DNA of 64,000 bases, taken from NCBI GenBank assembly GCA_963931925.1, contig OZ007571.1:41316913-41380912 (forward strand), read 5' to 3'. Within the stretch, counting starts at the first letter, position 1. Each line of letters begins with the position of its first letter. The DNA is from Onchidella celtica. Lineage: Eukaryota > Mollusca > Gastropoda > Systellommatophora > Onchidiidae. Positions 12,171 to 23,094 of the stretch are shown here, one piece after another. The translations under genes were made by a program, and so were the position numbers. The notes beneath the pieces are model-generated. The model made no database searches. It was given only the letters and a program-made list of their open reading frames with translations, and was not told the origin of the DNA.

Positions 12171-13004
12171 GTTTATTATTTATTATTATTTTATTGCAGG
12201 GATTTGGGATAGGCGTCTCTTTTATCATGAAAGGTCAGTGCAACTTTTGACTAAGTATGCCTTGGGCTATAATGTTAAGACAGTAACGTTATGTCATTCT
12301 GAACGACGAACGGTGTGAACAACAGCGCAACTTATATTAGCGGAGCTGCTTACGTCCAGAATATTTTGTTTTCAGAAAGTATTGAAGTAACCATCCAACA
12401 TTACCCATGCAGAATCAGATCTGGACAAGATCTTAGAGATTGAGGTCTTTGTTTTTGGAGGACCTTTGCAGTTTGCATTTACACCTCCGGTTTCTTGTTC
12501 TTATTCTTGTTGTGTTGTTGACTCCTCGTCCTTTGGCTTTCTCAGCCCTCAAAAGGGCTCCCTTATGGGCATCTTCTTCCTTCTTTCTTTGTTTTCATCT
12601 CCTTTTCGTCCGGGCTGCTTTCTTTTGTTGTTTCTTACTGATCTTAGTGGACTGATCTCTTCGGACAAGATCTTAGTGCAAATATTTTGAGATTAAATTT
12701 GGTATAAAAGATAACACAACAGGTTATAGATTTTTTTCTCCTGGGATTTTGTACTGACAAACACAACGGCAAAGGAAGAAAATAGAGGGAAAGAAATTAT
12801 AAAACTGAAAATAAACAATGTTATTGGAATTACAATGTTGACGTATTTGATTAAAACGCAAAGACTAATCTGATTTCCTTTCAACTTGGCTTATGTTTCT
12901 GTCTTTTCCTTCCTACACCCTCCCCCCCTCTCTGTTCCGCTCTCTCTCTCTCTCTCACATTGTGGGTATATGTGTGTGTATGTGTTTGTACGCATGTTTG
13001 TGAG
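12171..13004. other. Intergenic, nothing firm
   Basis: A direct repeat GGACAAGATCTTAG occurs at about 12423 and 12662, bracketing about 240 bp of pyrimidine-rich sequence. I cannot tell whether it is a mobile element. No gene seen. Confidence 0.4.
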
Positions 13005-13297
13005 CCATGCCTTGAATGCCTGAACATTACCTTATCAAAGTCAGTTTGCATATCAAAGAGCCTTATATCTTACTCAACCCATAACTCTTGACATGACTCG
13101 CAATATTATTGTTACGTGAAAGTTGAGCCCGTGGGCAGTTCACAAGACAGTTTAAGAAGATGATGCCTTAAATGTATGAGCATTATGTGATCAGAGTCAA
13201 AGTGCATCTCAAAGAGCGTTATTTTAACCCACAACTCTCGATGTGACTCGTAATAGTTGTTTCTTGGAAGTTGAGCACGTGGGCAGACTAGGAGACA
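13005..13297. repeat. Direct duplication, two ~140-bp copies
   Basis: The segment 13005-13148 recurs diverged at about 13161-13297. Shared order: GCCTTGAATG/GCCTTAAATG, GAGCATTA, ATCAAAGAGC/CTCAAAGAGC, ACCCATAACTCTTGACATG/ACCCACAACTCTCGATGTG, AAGTTGAGC and GTGGGCAG. A local tandem duplication directly before a GA microsatellite. Confidence 0.75.
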
Positions 13298-13330
13298 GAT
13301 CATAAAAAGAGATGGAACGACGGCCGGGTG

Positions 13331-13333
<3 letters not shown>

Positions 13334-13425
<92 letters not shown>
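13334..13425. repeat. (GA)n microsatellite
   Basis: About 45 perfect GA units, among the longest uninterrupted simple repeats in the window. Minus-strand Ser-Leu frames over it are artefacts. Confidence 0.98.
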
Positions 13426-13429
<4 letters not shown>

Positions 13430-16350
13430 CAACTGCGAGCCTGTCAGATAGAGATAATCCCCTCGTGCAATGATTAAATGATGAAGTGTACTTCAGGTGC
13501 CCACCCAACGTTGGCGCGTAATTATAGATGCATCATCCGGTAAAACAATACAAGTATGCCCAAGTCATTTATGAGTATTACGTCAAAAGAACTTCAGCGA
13601 CTGCGCCGCCTACAAGAAACGCCTCAGACTTCTTCAATAAAAATCTAATTATAGCACATTTTAAGTCAGCCTAACCTTTTGAAAGATCTCGAAATGTCTC
13701 TTCTTAAAAGCCCCCCCCCCCTTTGCTCCCCCATCTTCCCGTCCGCCTACGCTGTTTTTGTTGTCACTTGTCAAGGAAATTTACACTGATATTTTAAACT
13801 AGATTCATGTGAGCTGTTGAGGCCCTGCTTGGTGCTACTGTTAGTTCCAGCAATGCGCAATATCCAGCTGGCGTGTAGGGTTGGGTTATTTCGATATCTG
13901 ATGGAGACGAGCCGTATCGAATTTATTCTTACAAAGAAAAAAATGTTTTTTGGGAAATCGACTATGGCTTTGGTTAATCGTCCCTCATGTGTTGTGTTCC
14001 ATATTTGGGAAATCAGTTTTGGCTTTGGTGAATCAATCATCCCTGGTATTTGTATTAGATATTTGGATATCAAAAACTGCCTTCAGTGGAAATGAGGAAA
14101 AAAGAAGGCTTCATGTCAAATTCATTATTATTCTTTATTTTAACGTTGCCACATTTTAAGTTACTTGCTCTGCCTCACCCATTTCACGAGGAAAAAAGAG
14201 TACGCGCAGAACACTCGACCTTTTGAAAAAAGCTTTAAACTTTAAAGAGTGCCGTGAGTTAAAAAGTGTTCATCTTAGCAAAGAGCAATTGCGATAAATG
14301 AAAGAGAATGAAACCGGAATCAGTTGTTAAATGATTTTGAGTCTAATGTCTCTGCTGCACGTAATGGGTGAAAAACATGTCAATTTTGTCTGCATAAATA
14401 CGAAAGAATTAAAAAGCATTATTATGTGGTTATGCTTTTTAAATTATTTTTAAAAAATGTTAATTTCCTGAAGGAAAATTTCATGTTTTACATGGAAAAG
14501 TAAATAATGAATAATGGGTGTCAGTGGAAAGGACTAATGGAAACATATTTGAATCAGATCAAGAGAACCACTTAAGGTTGCAATTCTTTGAACAGAATCG
14601 GGACTCCAACTCCGTTCCTTGATAGTTACGAGAGTAATCGAAGCTTAAACTTCAACAGATACGACAAAACAATCGACACAACCCACAAACTGTGAGCTAA
14701 CATTTTGAAACCCAAATGAAAAAAAAAAGATTAATTTTTTCATTTTTTAAAGATTTCGCTGCGGAGCATCATGTCACTATATCAAAATTAGAATAAAAAA
14801 CAAGATCGTTGGTGGAGCCAAATACGGGAACAGTATCAGCTGATTCTGGAATGGTGAAAGCGACAATAGCCCTGGCATGGAGATTGTTCTGGCATCTGGT
14901 AGGGGTTTAGCGTTTCATCACGCCCGCTAGGCGAGTGACTGACCGGTTTGCGCTCGACAGGCTGAAAACTAGGACTGGTCTGAGTGAACAGTATAAAGGA
15001 GGGCGGCAGTGACAGGTTGAAACAGTGTGTCCTCTCGAAATGAACGCGTGGAGGCAAAATCAATGACATTTTCCTCAATTCTTCCGGAAAGATTCCCTTG
15101 CTGTGCATCGTCATAATAGCGTTTGTTTTTCTTTGTTATAAATCTTTATAAAATATCCACACGTGTATTACAAAATATGTTTGATTTCTACCGACTGTAT
15201 GATTATTTTCATTTAATGCAGTGAATGATACTTTGTGATTTTCTCTTAAAGAAGTAACTAGTCTCAAAAGTCATTGGAAGTCTTTTCCTCTTTGCGAAAA
15301 TACAGAAAGAAAGCCTTAGGGGAAGCGCAATAATTGTGATGCTAAACACATTAAAATGTGCTTATTCGAAGACTGATTGGCGAGGAGTTTCCAAAGAAAA
15401 GAGATATGGATCACCGGCCATGACTGTGCAAGGGGAACCGCGACACACCAAGGTAATGCTTAGGTAGAAAGTTGTTGCTCTACATGGCAATAATTTCATT
15501 ATACTTCAACCTTTTCCTTACGCCGTTATTTTACGTCCTGGGTAGTTTTGTAGAAATAGTGCTGTATAAAGGAAAATACGCGTTTTAGCTGATCTGTATG
15601 TCCTGGGGTGGTTTTGTAGACATATACTCCTTACAGTCAGGAGATCCATCCTTGGTTACTAATCATGATAGAGACATTTAATGTGGCTTTTTACTTTTAT
15701 GGGTATGACACATCTGTGTTCGATTAAACCTAGTAATACTTGCAGGTCGATTTTCTTTAATTGTCTAGTGACACAGTGGCTTCTGATTATCCTATCACCA
15801 TCATTGGTATCAACAACAACAATCAGCTATTATGAACACGCCATACATTTCTCTTTCTTGCAGCCAAGCAATCATTGGGGCAATATTTGAAGACGATGAG
15901 AAAGGAAATGTAGGAAGGAAACGAGTGTGTGGATGGCTATAATGGCACTTTGAGGTCCAGTCACCTTGATTGGGTTGAAAAATTATAGCAGTACGTTTCT
16001 TATTTTGAAAAGGGAATGGTTGGGTAAAAATATTTTATTTCTTGATACGGTTGTTATCAAGGCCATGTTCTGTTTTTGGAAGACAGTTACACAGTTCTAG
16101 ATCTGTGGAGCCGTCACCAGTGATATTTCTTTCTCTCCTTATAAAGTCTGAGGTCAGTCTCAGTACTATGTTCCGGGCTAGACTCACATCTTCCTGCCTC
16201 CCAGTGTCACCTCCTTTCCTAAGATATGGTATTCCACTAAATGGGTAGTTTGTTTCTGGATCTCAGGCTCAAAAGACTTTTAGATCATTGTTTCCCCGGT
16301 TTTGAATGTAAATAGTGAAAAACAAAATGTTCACCTGAACGAAATAAATT
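13426..16350. other. Intergenic, nothing recognised
   Basis: About 2.9 kb without a supported gene or repeat. Short open frames at 13771-14159 and 14836-15114 lie in competing frames and have no family features. Confidence 0.4.
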
Positions 16351-16354
16351 TCTC

Positions 16355-16620
16355 ATCAATAGTGAAACATTCCCGGCACATAATGCACCGCCAAGTTCTT
16401 CACAAAAAAAACGCTCCAGACATCTCTGAAAGTGCAGAATGCGTTTTGCATCCTGCGGCAACACCGCTATCTTCAGATTTCAACATGTTCCTCAGTGTGC
16501 AAAATCTTCTGTTTGAAAAAGTAACTCTGAGCAACATTTTCCTTCAAAGACACCCAATTTATGAGAATAGCGTGATTGAAGTTACGATACAGGCTGCCCA
16601 GATATGTCAATTATGTACTT
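16355..16620 (+). pseudogene. Mariner-like transposase relic (C-terminal part)
   Basis: The plus-strand frame reads HPAATPLSSDFNMFLSVQNL and later YENSVIEV. This resembles the C-terminal catalytic part of mariner transposases, where HPPYSPDLAPSDYHLF precedes SLQNFL and, about 40 residues on, a FYENGI block. A possible remnant of the earlier NDNA block (KKNAPDISESAE) lies just upstream. The DDD triad cannot be followed and no terminal repeats were found, so it is an old, dead fragment. The match is short and diverged; a chance resemblance is less likely but possible. Confidence 0.5.
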
Positions 16621-17564
16621 AGGGGCCACATTTCGTCCTCAGTTATCTCAATCCATTCCTCTCCCTTCACTTGTTTTCCCCTTCTGTTTGTGTTATCTAC
16701 TATGGTTAACACCATTTGGTCGTCCTAGACCAAAGATAATACAGATGCAGGATCAGCAGCTGATCCAGTTTGGTGACCAGTTCTTAGAGATTTTCAGCAG
16801 GTTCTGACCTGAAAAGTGGGAGGAAGCCTATAGTAAAGGGATACCGTTCTCCAGGTTGTGTTTTCCAATAAACATGGTCGGGAGGGGTGTAAAAGGTTCC
16901 TCTCTACTGTTTGCTGGTGACATTGGTTCTGCACGTCCAGAGAGTGAGCTACTTCTGCCAGGGCTTCTGAAACCAAGCTGTAGCAGGTTCTGGCTCAGCC
17001 CACTGTCTAAGAAGCCGCTGCATCAGTTGTAGATCAACATGTGCTTTCTTGATTGTCCTCCTCCTTGGTATTCATCACTATCACAAGAAGACTCATATCC
17101 TACGACCTGTAATGGATACTTTAATAACGCCCTACCCATCACAGTGGATGGCACGCAGAGATTAGAACATTTGTAAAAGTATTTGATTACAGACCACAGA
17201 GATTCACTGACTGTCTACATTTTTACCTAGGGCCTACAGATAGGAATAAAAAGTATAAATCCTTATGTGAGAGGAATATCTACATTAATTGTACCCAGGA
17301 CGTACGGATAGTGGTATTAAAAAGTAAACATAAATGAACAAAAGAAAATTTCCCAGGACAAAATTTTAATGACTCCTACAGATTGTTGGTATGTAATTTG
17401 AGGAATTCAGAAAAAATGAGGGTTGGGGTGTAATTGTGCTAATTTTGGCTGAATTTTTTTTATACCCCTCTGTCTACATTTGTACCCAGGGCGTTCGGAA
17501 AGTTAAACCACGGTTACTCTCACGGGCCACACGAGACTCTCATCTCTTAATGTGTCGCGTTAAA
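16621..17564. other. Intergenic, nothing recognised
   Basis: No supported gene. The phrases CTGTCTACATTT.TACC and CCAGGGCGT/CCAGGACGT recur at about 17210, 17295 and 17470, a faint repeat I cannot classify. Confidence 0.4.
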
Positions 17565-17847
17565 GCCTGTTTACACTGGTAGGTTTTAGGAATAGAAAAA
17601 AGGAATGGGGGACTGTGTGGGAAGAACTCTCCTGGCTTTCCGGCGTTTGCTTTCCAATTTCCCCCTTCGAAACATGGCCAAAACAAACGATGCGCATCGT
17701 TTCTCATTCAGAAAACGGACCAGTGTAAACAAACAACGTTTCGAAGGGAGGAATCGGAAAAACAAAAGTCGAAAAGCCAGGAGAGTTCTTCCCACACAGA
17801 CCCCCATCCCTTTATTCTATTCCTAAAACCTACCTGTGTAAACAGGC
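17565..17847. mobile_element. Fold-back MITE with ~110-bp terminal inverted repeats
   Basis: Near-perfect palindrome. It begins GCCTGTTTACACTGGTAGG and ends with the complement CCTACCTGTGTAAACAGGC. The arms share GTTTTAGGAATAGAA, TGTGTGGGAAGAACTCTCC and TCCTTCGAAAC-like blocks, and the centre holds the palindrome GATGCGCATC. The two strands therefore give almost identical 73-residue open frames, a mirror artefact and not two genes. Non-autonomous DNA element; no clear target duplication at GTTAAA/CTACAG. Confidence 0.85.
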
Positions 17848-19251
17848 CTACAGAGAAAGACAGTCAAAATGTGGTAAAATAGAAAAAAGACTGATAGCAA
17901 AAGCCGTCTGGAAGAAATGATACACAAACGACACATGTTTCTGTATTATTTATGGCGCGAGAATTTGATACCTACAACTTTTATTCTTTATGCCATGTTT
18001 TGATTTTGTTTCAAGCCTTGCTGTGGCCCACATATTTTTTTTCTATGGGTTTTTTTTTTTCAGTAATATTTGCCAGAGAAAAAAAGTAAGCGTCGCGCTC
18101 TGTTTTATACTTTGTTCTGTTTCCCCTGTGATCACCAAAATGAACCATTCAGTCTGACAAAATGATGACCCAGACAGACACAAATACAGAAAATGATGTA
18201 TTTATAAATTTAACTTGGATTGACGTATACACCCTTCTCCATTACACCGGTCAAGATATGGCAAACAAAAAAAAAAGCTGTATGTATCAAAACTGGTGTA
18301 AGAAATAATATAGAAACGATAAAATAAAACATAAAGGAAAAGGGAAGACTTCAAGCTTCGAGCTTTGCTGCGACCCCACAGATATTCTGTGGTTTGTATA
18401 ATATTTCGTCCATTACACGGTACCTATGACATAGAAGGAAAGATAATGGCGAACAGTTTTCGGATAGTATATTTAATTCTTAGCATTTGCCGGAGACAGG
18501 GTGATAGCAACATTGTTGACAGTTCGCCACGTGACGTTACATATTAAAAGTGATAAATACCACAGCGTGATTTTTTAATCCGAGTTCACATTGAGCTTAA
18601 GGAATAGCCCGGCCCCAGTGACGTCACCAAAAATCCATTTAGGGGAGATAATGAGTACGTCAGAAATATGTTGAAACATTAATCTTCATTTTTTTTTAGT
18701 TCACTTCGTATATCTGTATATCCTACTACTGTGGATAAACAAGGGCATTCTTCCGGCCCAAGAGAACACCCACGTGTTTCCTTATTTAATTTAAGTACGT
18801 TCTATTTGCGGACAAAAAGTTCCTCGAGAATTCAGCTATTTTATATCATCAAGGGCGTCGAGTGGGAGATTTACAGGCTTTCGAGTAAATTATACTTTTA
18901 TTTTACGTCTCGGCTATCTCTTTGTCGTGAGGATTTTGTTTTTCTGTATACATTGCTTCCCCCCCCCCCCCAGTCAGCTCGTTTAAAGTTGCTGTTCCCA
19001 TCAGGCCCTGGAAATGTTCACATTCAGTTAGGGGAACATTTGCACAGTCGGTGACCGGAAATCTGGTTAAGGTGATGATGAAATATTTGGGGAAAGTGTT
19101 AAGACCTAAAAAAAACTTTGGCAATACAAGAAACAGAATATCAGCTGTTGAAAAGGAAGTTCCGATGTTGGTTTGAGGTATCGGTGTTTGGGTGGCACAC
19201 AAAATAGCATAATCATGATAGTATCTGAGATATTATGACATGTAGTAAAAT
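17848..19251. other. Intergenic, nothing recognised
   Basis: AT-rich; no supported gene or repeat. Confidence 0.45.
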
Positions 19252-19252
19252 T

Positions 19253-19283
<31 letters not shown>

Positions 19284-19304
19284 CGCGCGCGCGGGCGCGT
19301 GCAC
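19252..19304. repeat. (TG)n(CG)n alternating purine-pyrimidine tract
   Basis: About 12 TG units run directly into about 10 CG units, with one interruption (GGG). Strict alternation of purine and pyrimidine, including a CG block, is the classic sequence able to adopt left-handed Z-DNA. Confidence 0.95.
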
Positions 19305-22300
19305 ATAATTCCCCTGTCAGCGACTTAGTATTAAACTGGAGAAATATTTTTTTTCAGGCCGACTAGTTATGATAAATGTGTATGTCTGGAAGATTTAGAT
19401 AATTCTGACACTGTCGATTCTGAAATTTCGAATCGCATACGGTTAGAAAGGACAGCACTGAACTGAGACAGTCAACAACATCAGGTGAAAGTGGCTTCGT
19501 TCTCTTGACGTGAGCGGCAAAGTGAGAGACAAACCCAAGAGAAAAGAATCTCCACTGAATACGTTGGGTTTTCTCATAATGTCAACCAAGATCACTCCTC
19601 ATTGATTTTTCCCCCCTTGTTGAAACTAAACAGATTGACGAATGAGACAGATGCGTGTGGCCTGTTAGGCTAGAGGATTTTATCTACGTATGCCACCCTG
19701 CAATGTGAAATTCTTGTGGCATACGCATTGAAGAACTGACTCTGGTGGCGCACTGTCTGTTTTGTCTCAGTGCGGGAGGTGTCTCTTTCCGTCAGCTGAC
19801 TGAAGACGGTTTTGACTCACCTGAACTTGTGAGACAGACTTGTTTCCTGTCTTTCCAGTGTGCGAAGTTCCCTTTAACTCCGTAGTTCACATCCCACACT
19901 AAAACCGAGACAAAGCAGTCTTGATTCAGTGCGTCCATAGCCTTAGAGGGTCTTTACGTCACCATATTTAACAAGTATTCATGGGAATCTCTCACAGACC
20001 AAAAAAAAAAAAAAAAAGAAAGCTTTAAAATACAAACATAATTATAGTTGATCTGGATGATTTGCCAGAAACCTACTAACGTAATCTACGAGAATCATAC
20101 AAAGAAATAAAAAAAAAAAACCACAAAAAAAAAACCCAATTCAGACATAAAACGAACCAAAAGACTGTCGGTGAGCCGATAGTTTATTCTCAATTAGAAC
20201 AAAACTAAATTTAATATCTAAATTGAATAATATATCTCTTCTCCGGCATGAAATAGAAATAGCTAACATCCCATTTCAGACAACGACGACATGTATCTCG
20301 CTGTGTTTGGCTGAGTTACACGTCATAATGTCAGGCATCCTTTGTGACAATGCAAGCACTGTGTAAGCCTGCGCCTGCCGCTGTTGTTAAGTTCGACATT
20401 CTGGAGTTAAACCTGGCAAATAATTTTTATGTTGTTATTGTCATTTATTTTTTCCCCTTGCCCTGGCTGCCTGTCTGGTATTACACAAGCAGCGTTATAA
20501 ATATCGTGGGAAACAGTCAACACGGGATACAGGGAATTGCTGTGATTTGCGAGCATTATTACGAGTATTTGCGCCACGGAAAACCAGTTTTGGCTCGCAA
20601 TACTGACTTTGTGCTAGTTATTCAGGATTGCAGGAATGTTTTGATAACCTTTTCGGTGAGTTTTGGCCGTGCTTATTTGGTTATACTTGTGGGCGAAATG
20701 TCGAAATTGTTTTCGAAAGTACGAAATAGTTATACCGGTGATTAGTATTACTTTACCAAGCCAACATTATTTTCATGTTTGTATTTGCGTCAGTTTCGCC
20801 GCAGGCTTTTACATGAATTTCCATGCCATTTTATGCCAGCAGATTGGGTCTTACCTTTGATTATTGTAAATCTATTCAGTGATTTTTCAAGCTTTGGAAA
20901 GACGTGTATTTCGCAAAACCCTTCTTTAGAAATAGGCCAAAAGAGAATTAACTATATCATGAGCTCTAACAAAATGGAAATAAACTACGCAGGCGTTCGG
21001 TCCTTGAGATCATTTTCTCATACCCAGAAAAATAAAAAGGCACACATGTAAGCCCTAAAGCAATGCCTAAGAGTTTTCGGTGGTTTTTCAAATTTGCACC
21101 ACATAGAGATTTGCCGACACATTGTTTATTTTATTTGGATTTGATAAAAGTTTATTATTTTGATACACCTTTTTATTTCATTGTTGTCTTGTCTTGTCTT
21201 TGCACAGAAAGTTGTCTCCTGATACTGTGCACTGTAAGAAATAACATTTCTCGTGCCAACAATCGATGGCGCGTGCAGACGTAATATGACAATAATTGTA
21301 AAACTAGGATTTGAAATTGCTTTCACGCCACAGGCAATTCTATTTTCGGTATGGTAAGAATTAATTTTTGATGTTTTTGAAAAAGACGTGGGGATCCAAA
21401 AGTTTCTTCTGTTCTACAGCTGTGGGCTGTTTGTTTTCTCCTCGTGCAAGTACAGCATGTATTGGATTACATGGGAAAGCATTTTAAAGTAGTTTGCTCG
21501 GGATTTCAATTTTTAAGGATTGCGTACAAATCACGGTGATAACAAAATTTCCTTTGCCTTGCTTGTCTGAAATACTACACTAAATAAAAAGAACTGCACC
21601 TTAGCAGTCAACAGTGCGCCTGAGGTTGAAAAAACTGGAAATCCATAAAGAATTCAAACGACTGGGCAAACCAAACAGTAAATTAAATTTCGACCAACGA
21701 TCAAGATGTCAATAAAGCACTGGTTTGACGGTTTTCCCAATGGCACTTTAAGCCAATTTCATAGAATTTGTCAGATAAATTTAGACATGATGTCAATACC
21801 TAAGACCAGTCCTTTGCGTATTTATAGAAATGCCATAAAGCATTATTCAAAATTACTGCGTCAGAGAGTCTTGGCTCTATAGGTCATTGGAAAGAGACGC
21901 CAAGCGAGCAATTATGTAAGTGTTGTTAGAGTTTCTTACCAGTTGTTTTTATATCATTCATTCAAACGCGTTGGTTTCCTTTTCATTTGTCTGATTATCA
22001 AACTGAGCCTGAAAATGTTACTTAAAGCTGTTCTTCATTTTACGTTTAATTGCCATTTCTCTTGTTGTACTTGAAATTTCTAAGCGTTGGCATGTGTGCA
22101 TGAGCGTGCGTGTGCTTTGAGAAATTGGAGGGAGACGGGAGAGGGGTGGGGGTCTGATAGAGTTCAGCCTAAGTGAATCTAATTCGATCCATTTTTTAAA
22201 AACGAATGAGTTTCTTCAAAATGTGTTAATGCTTTTTTTTTTCTATCTGCTTCAAACCGCGTAGATGTATAGACAGCAACAGTGCTACTTCCTGCTGAAG

Positions 22301-23094
22301 TATTTGGTGGCATGACCGAGCTCTGAACCATTTTATAGCAACAACTATTTATTCCTGTAAATAAAAGTTATAGAAAAAAAAAATATTTCGAAATGTCTTG
22401 CAAATAGGCTGCTCGTATTTGAAGAACATTAATTAAGTGTGGACTTTGCTCCTGAAAAAAAAACCAACAAAAAAAACACCAACACACCTGTACAAAATGT
22501 TTGCCGAAATGTCTAGATTTTTGTTACTGAATAAACCTGATTGCAAAACTGGTTTTAAAGACCACATAATTATTATTCACTGTGATTGAACGAGAGTACC
22601 CCCAGAAGGTGAAAGCCAGTGATTACATTGTGCAAATTGCAGACTATCGATAAAAACATACCGTCCTTTGGATGACAAAACAGTGGCTATTTCCCTCCTG
22701 GCGTTCATTAGTCGATAGTGGCCTTCATTAATGGATTACAACCCTGTTACGCAATGCCTCCCCTCCCCCCCCCCCCCTTATCCGAACTGAAGAAATGTTT
22801 AGAATTTTGCCGTTGTCTGACTTTGCGACATGCGACATTTACCATTTTTGACAATTTATATAGCCACTGATGTGCTTATTCTACATGGATTGGCGTCCAC
22901 TCTTCTGGGCAACTTGTGACTGTTATATATAGGCCTAATGAGATATACAAGGCCTCTAGCATTTAGTCCTGAAATCGCCCCGGATTTCCTTGGGAAGACC
23001 CGCGTTTGTTGTTGTTGTTGTGTTGTTGTTTTAAATATTGACATTATTATTGTGATCATCATCATTGTTTATATGATGTTTGTATTCTCCACAG
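19305..23094. other. Region upstream of DIRAS, no gene supported
   Basis: No conserved coding sequence. The longest frame (20344-20745, 133 codons) has no family features. Poly-A/T and poly-C runs occur at 19999, 20110 and 22760. The 5' non-coding exon(s) of DIRAS may lie here or further left, but cannot be placed from sequence alone. Confidence 0.4.

Noticed and set aside
12423-12676. GGACAAGATCTTAG direct repeat as a target duplication or small LTRs
   Set aside because: Only 14 bp and no terminal signature between; could be chance or a fragment of a larger repeat.
13112-13508. Ser-Leu repeat proteins
   Set aside because: Translation of the (GA)n tract.
17586-17826. Two facing 73-residue proteins of similar sequence
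   Set aside because: Mirror images created by the palindrome.
20344-20745. 133-codon hydrophobic frame
   Set aside because: No recognisable family, no splice context, competing overlapping frames; length is within chance for this window.
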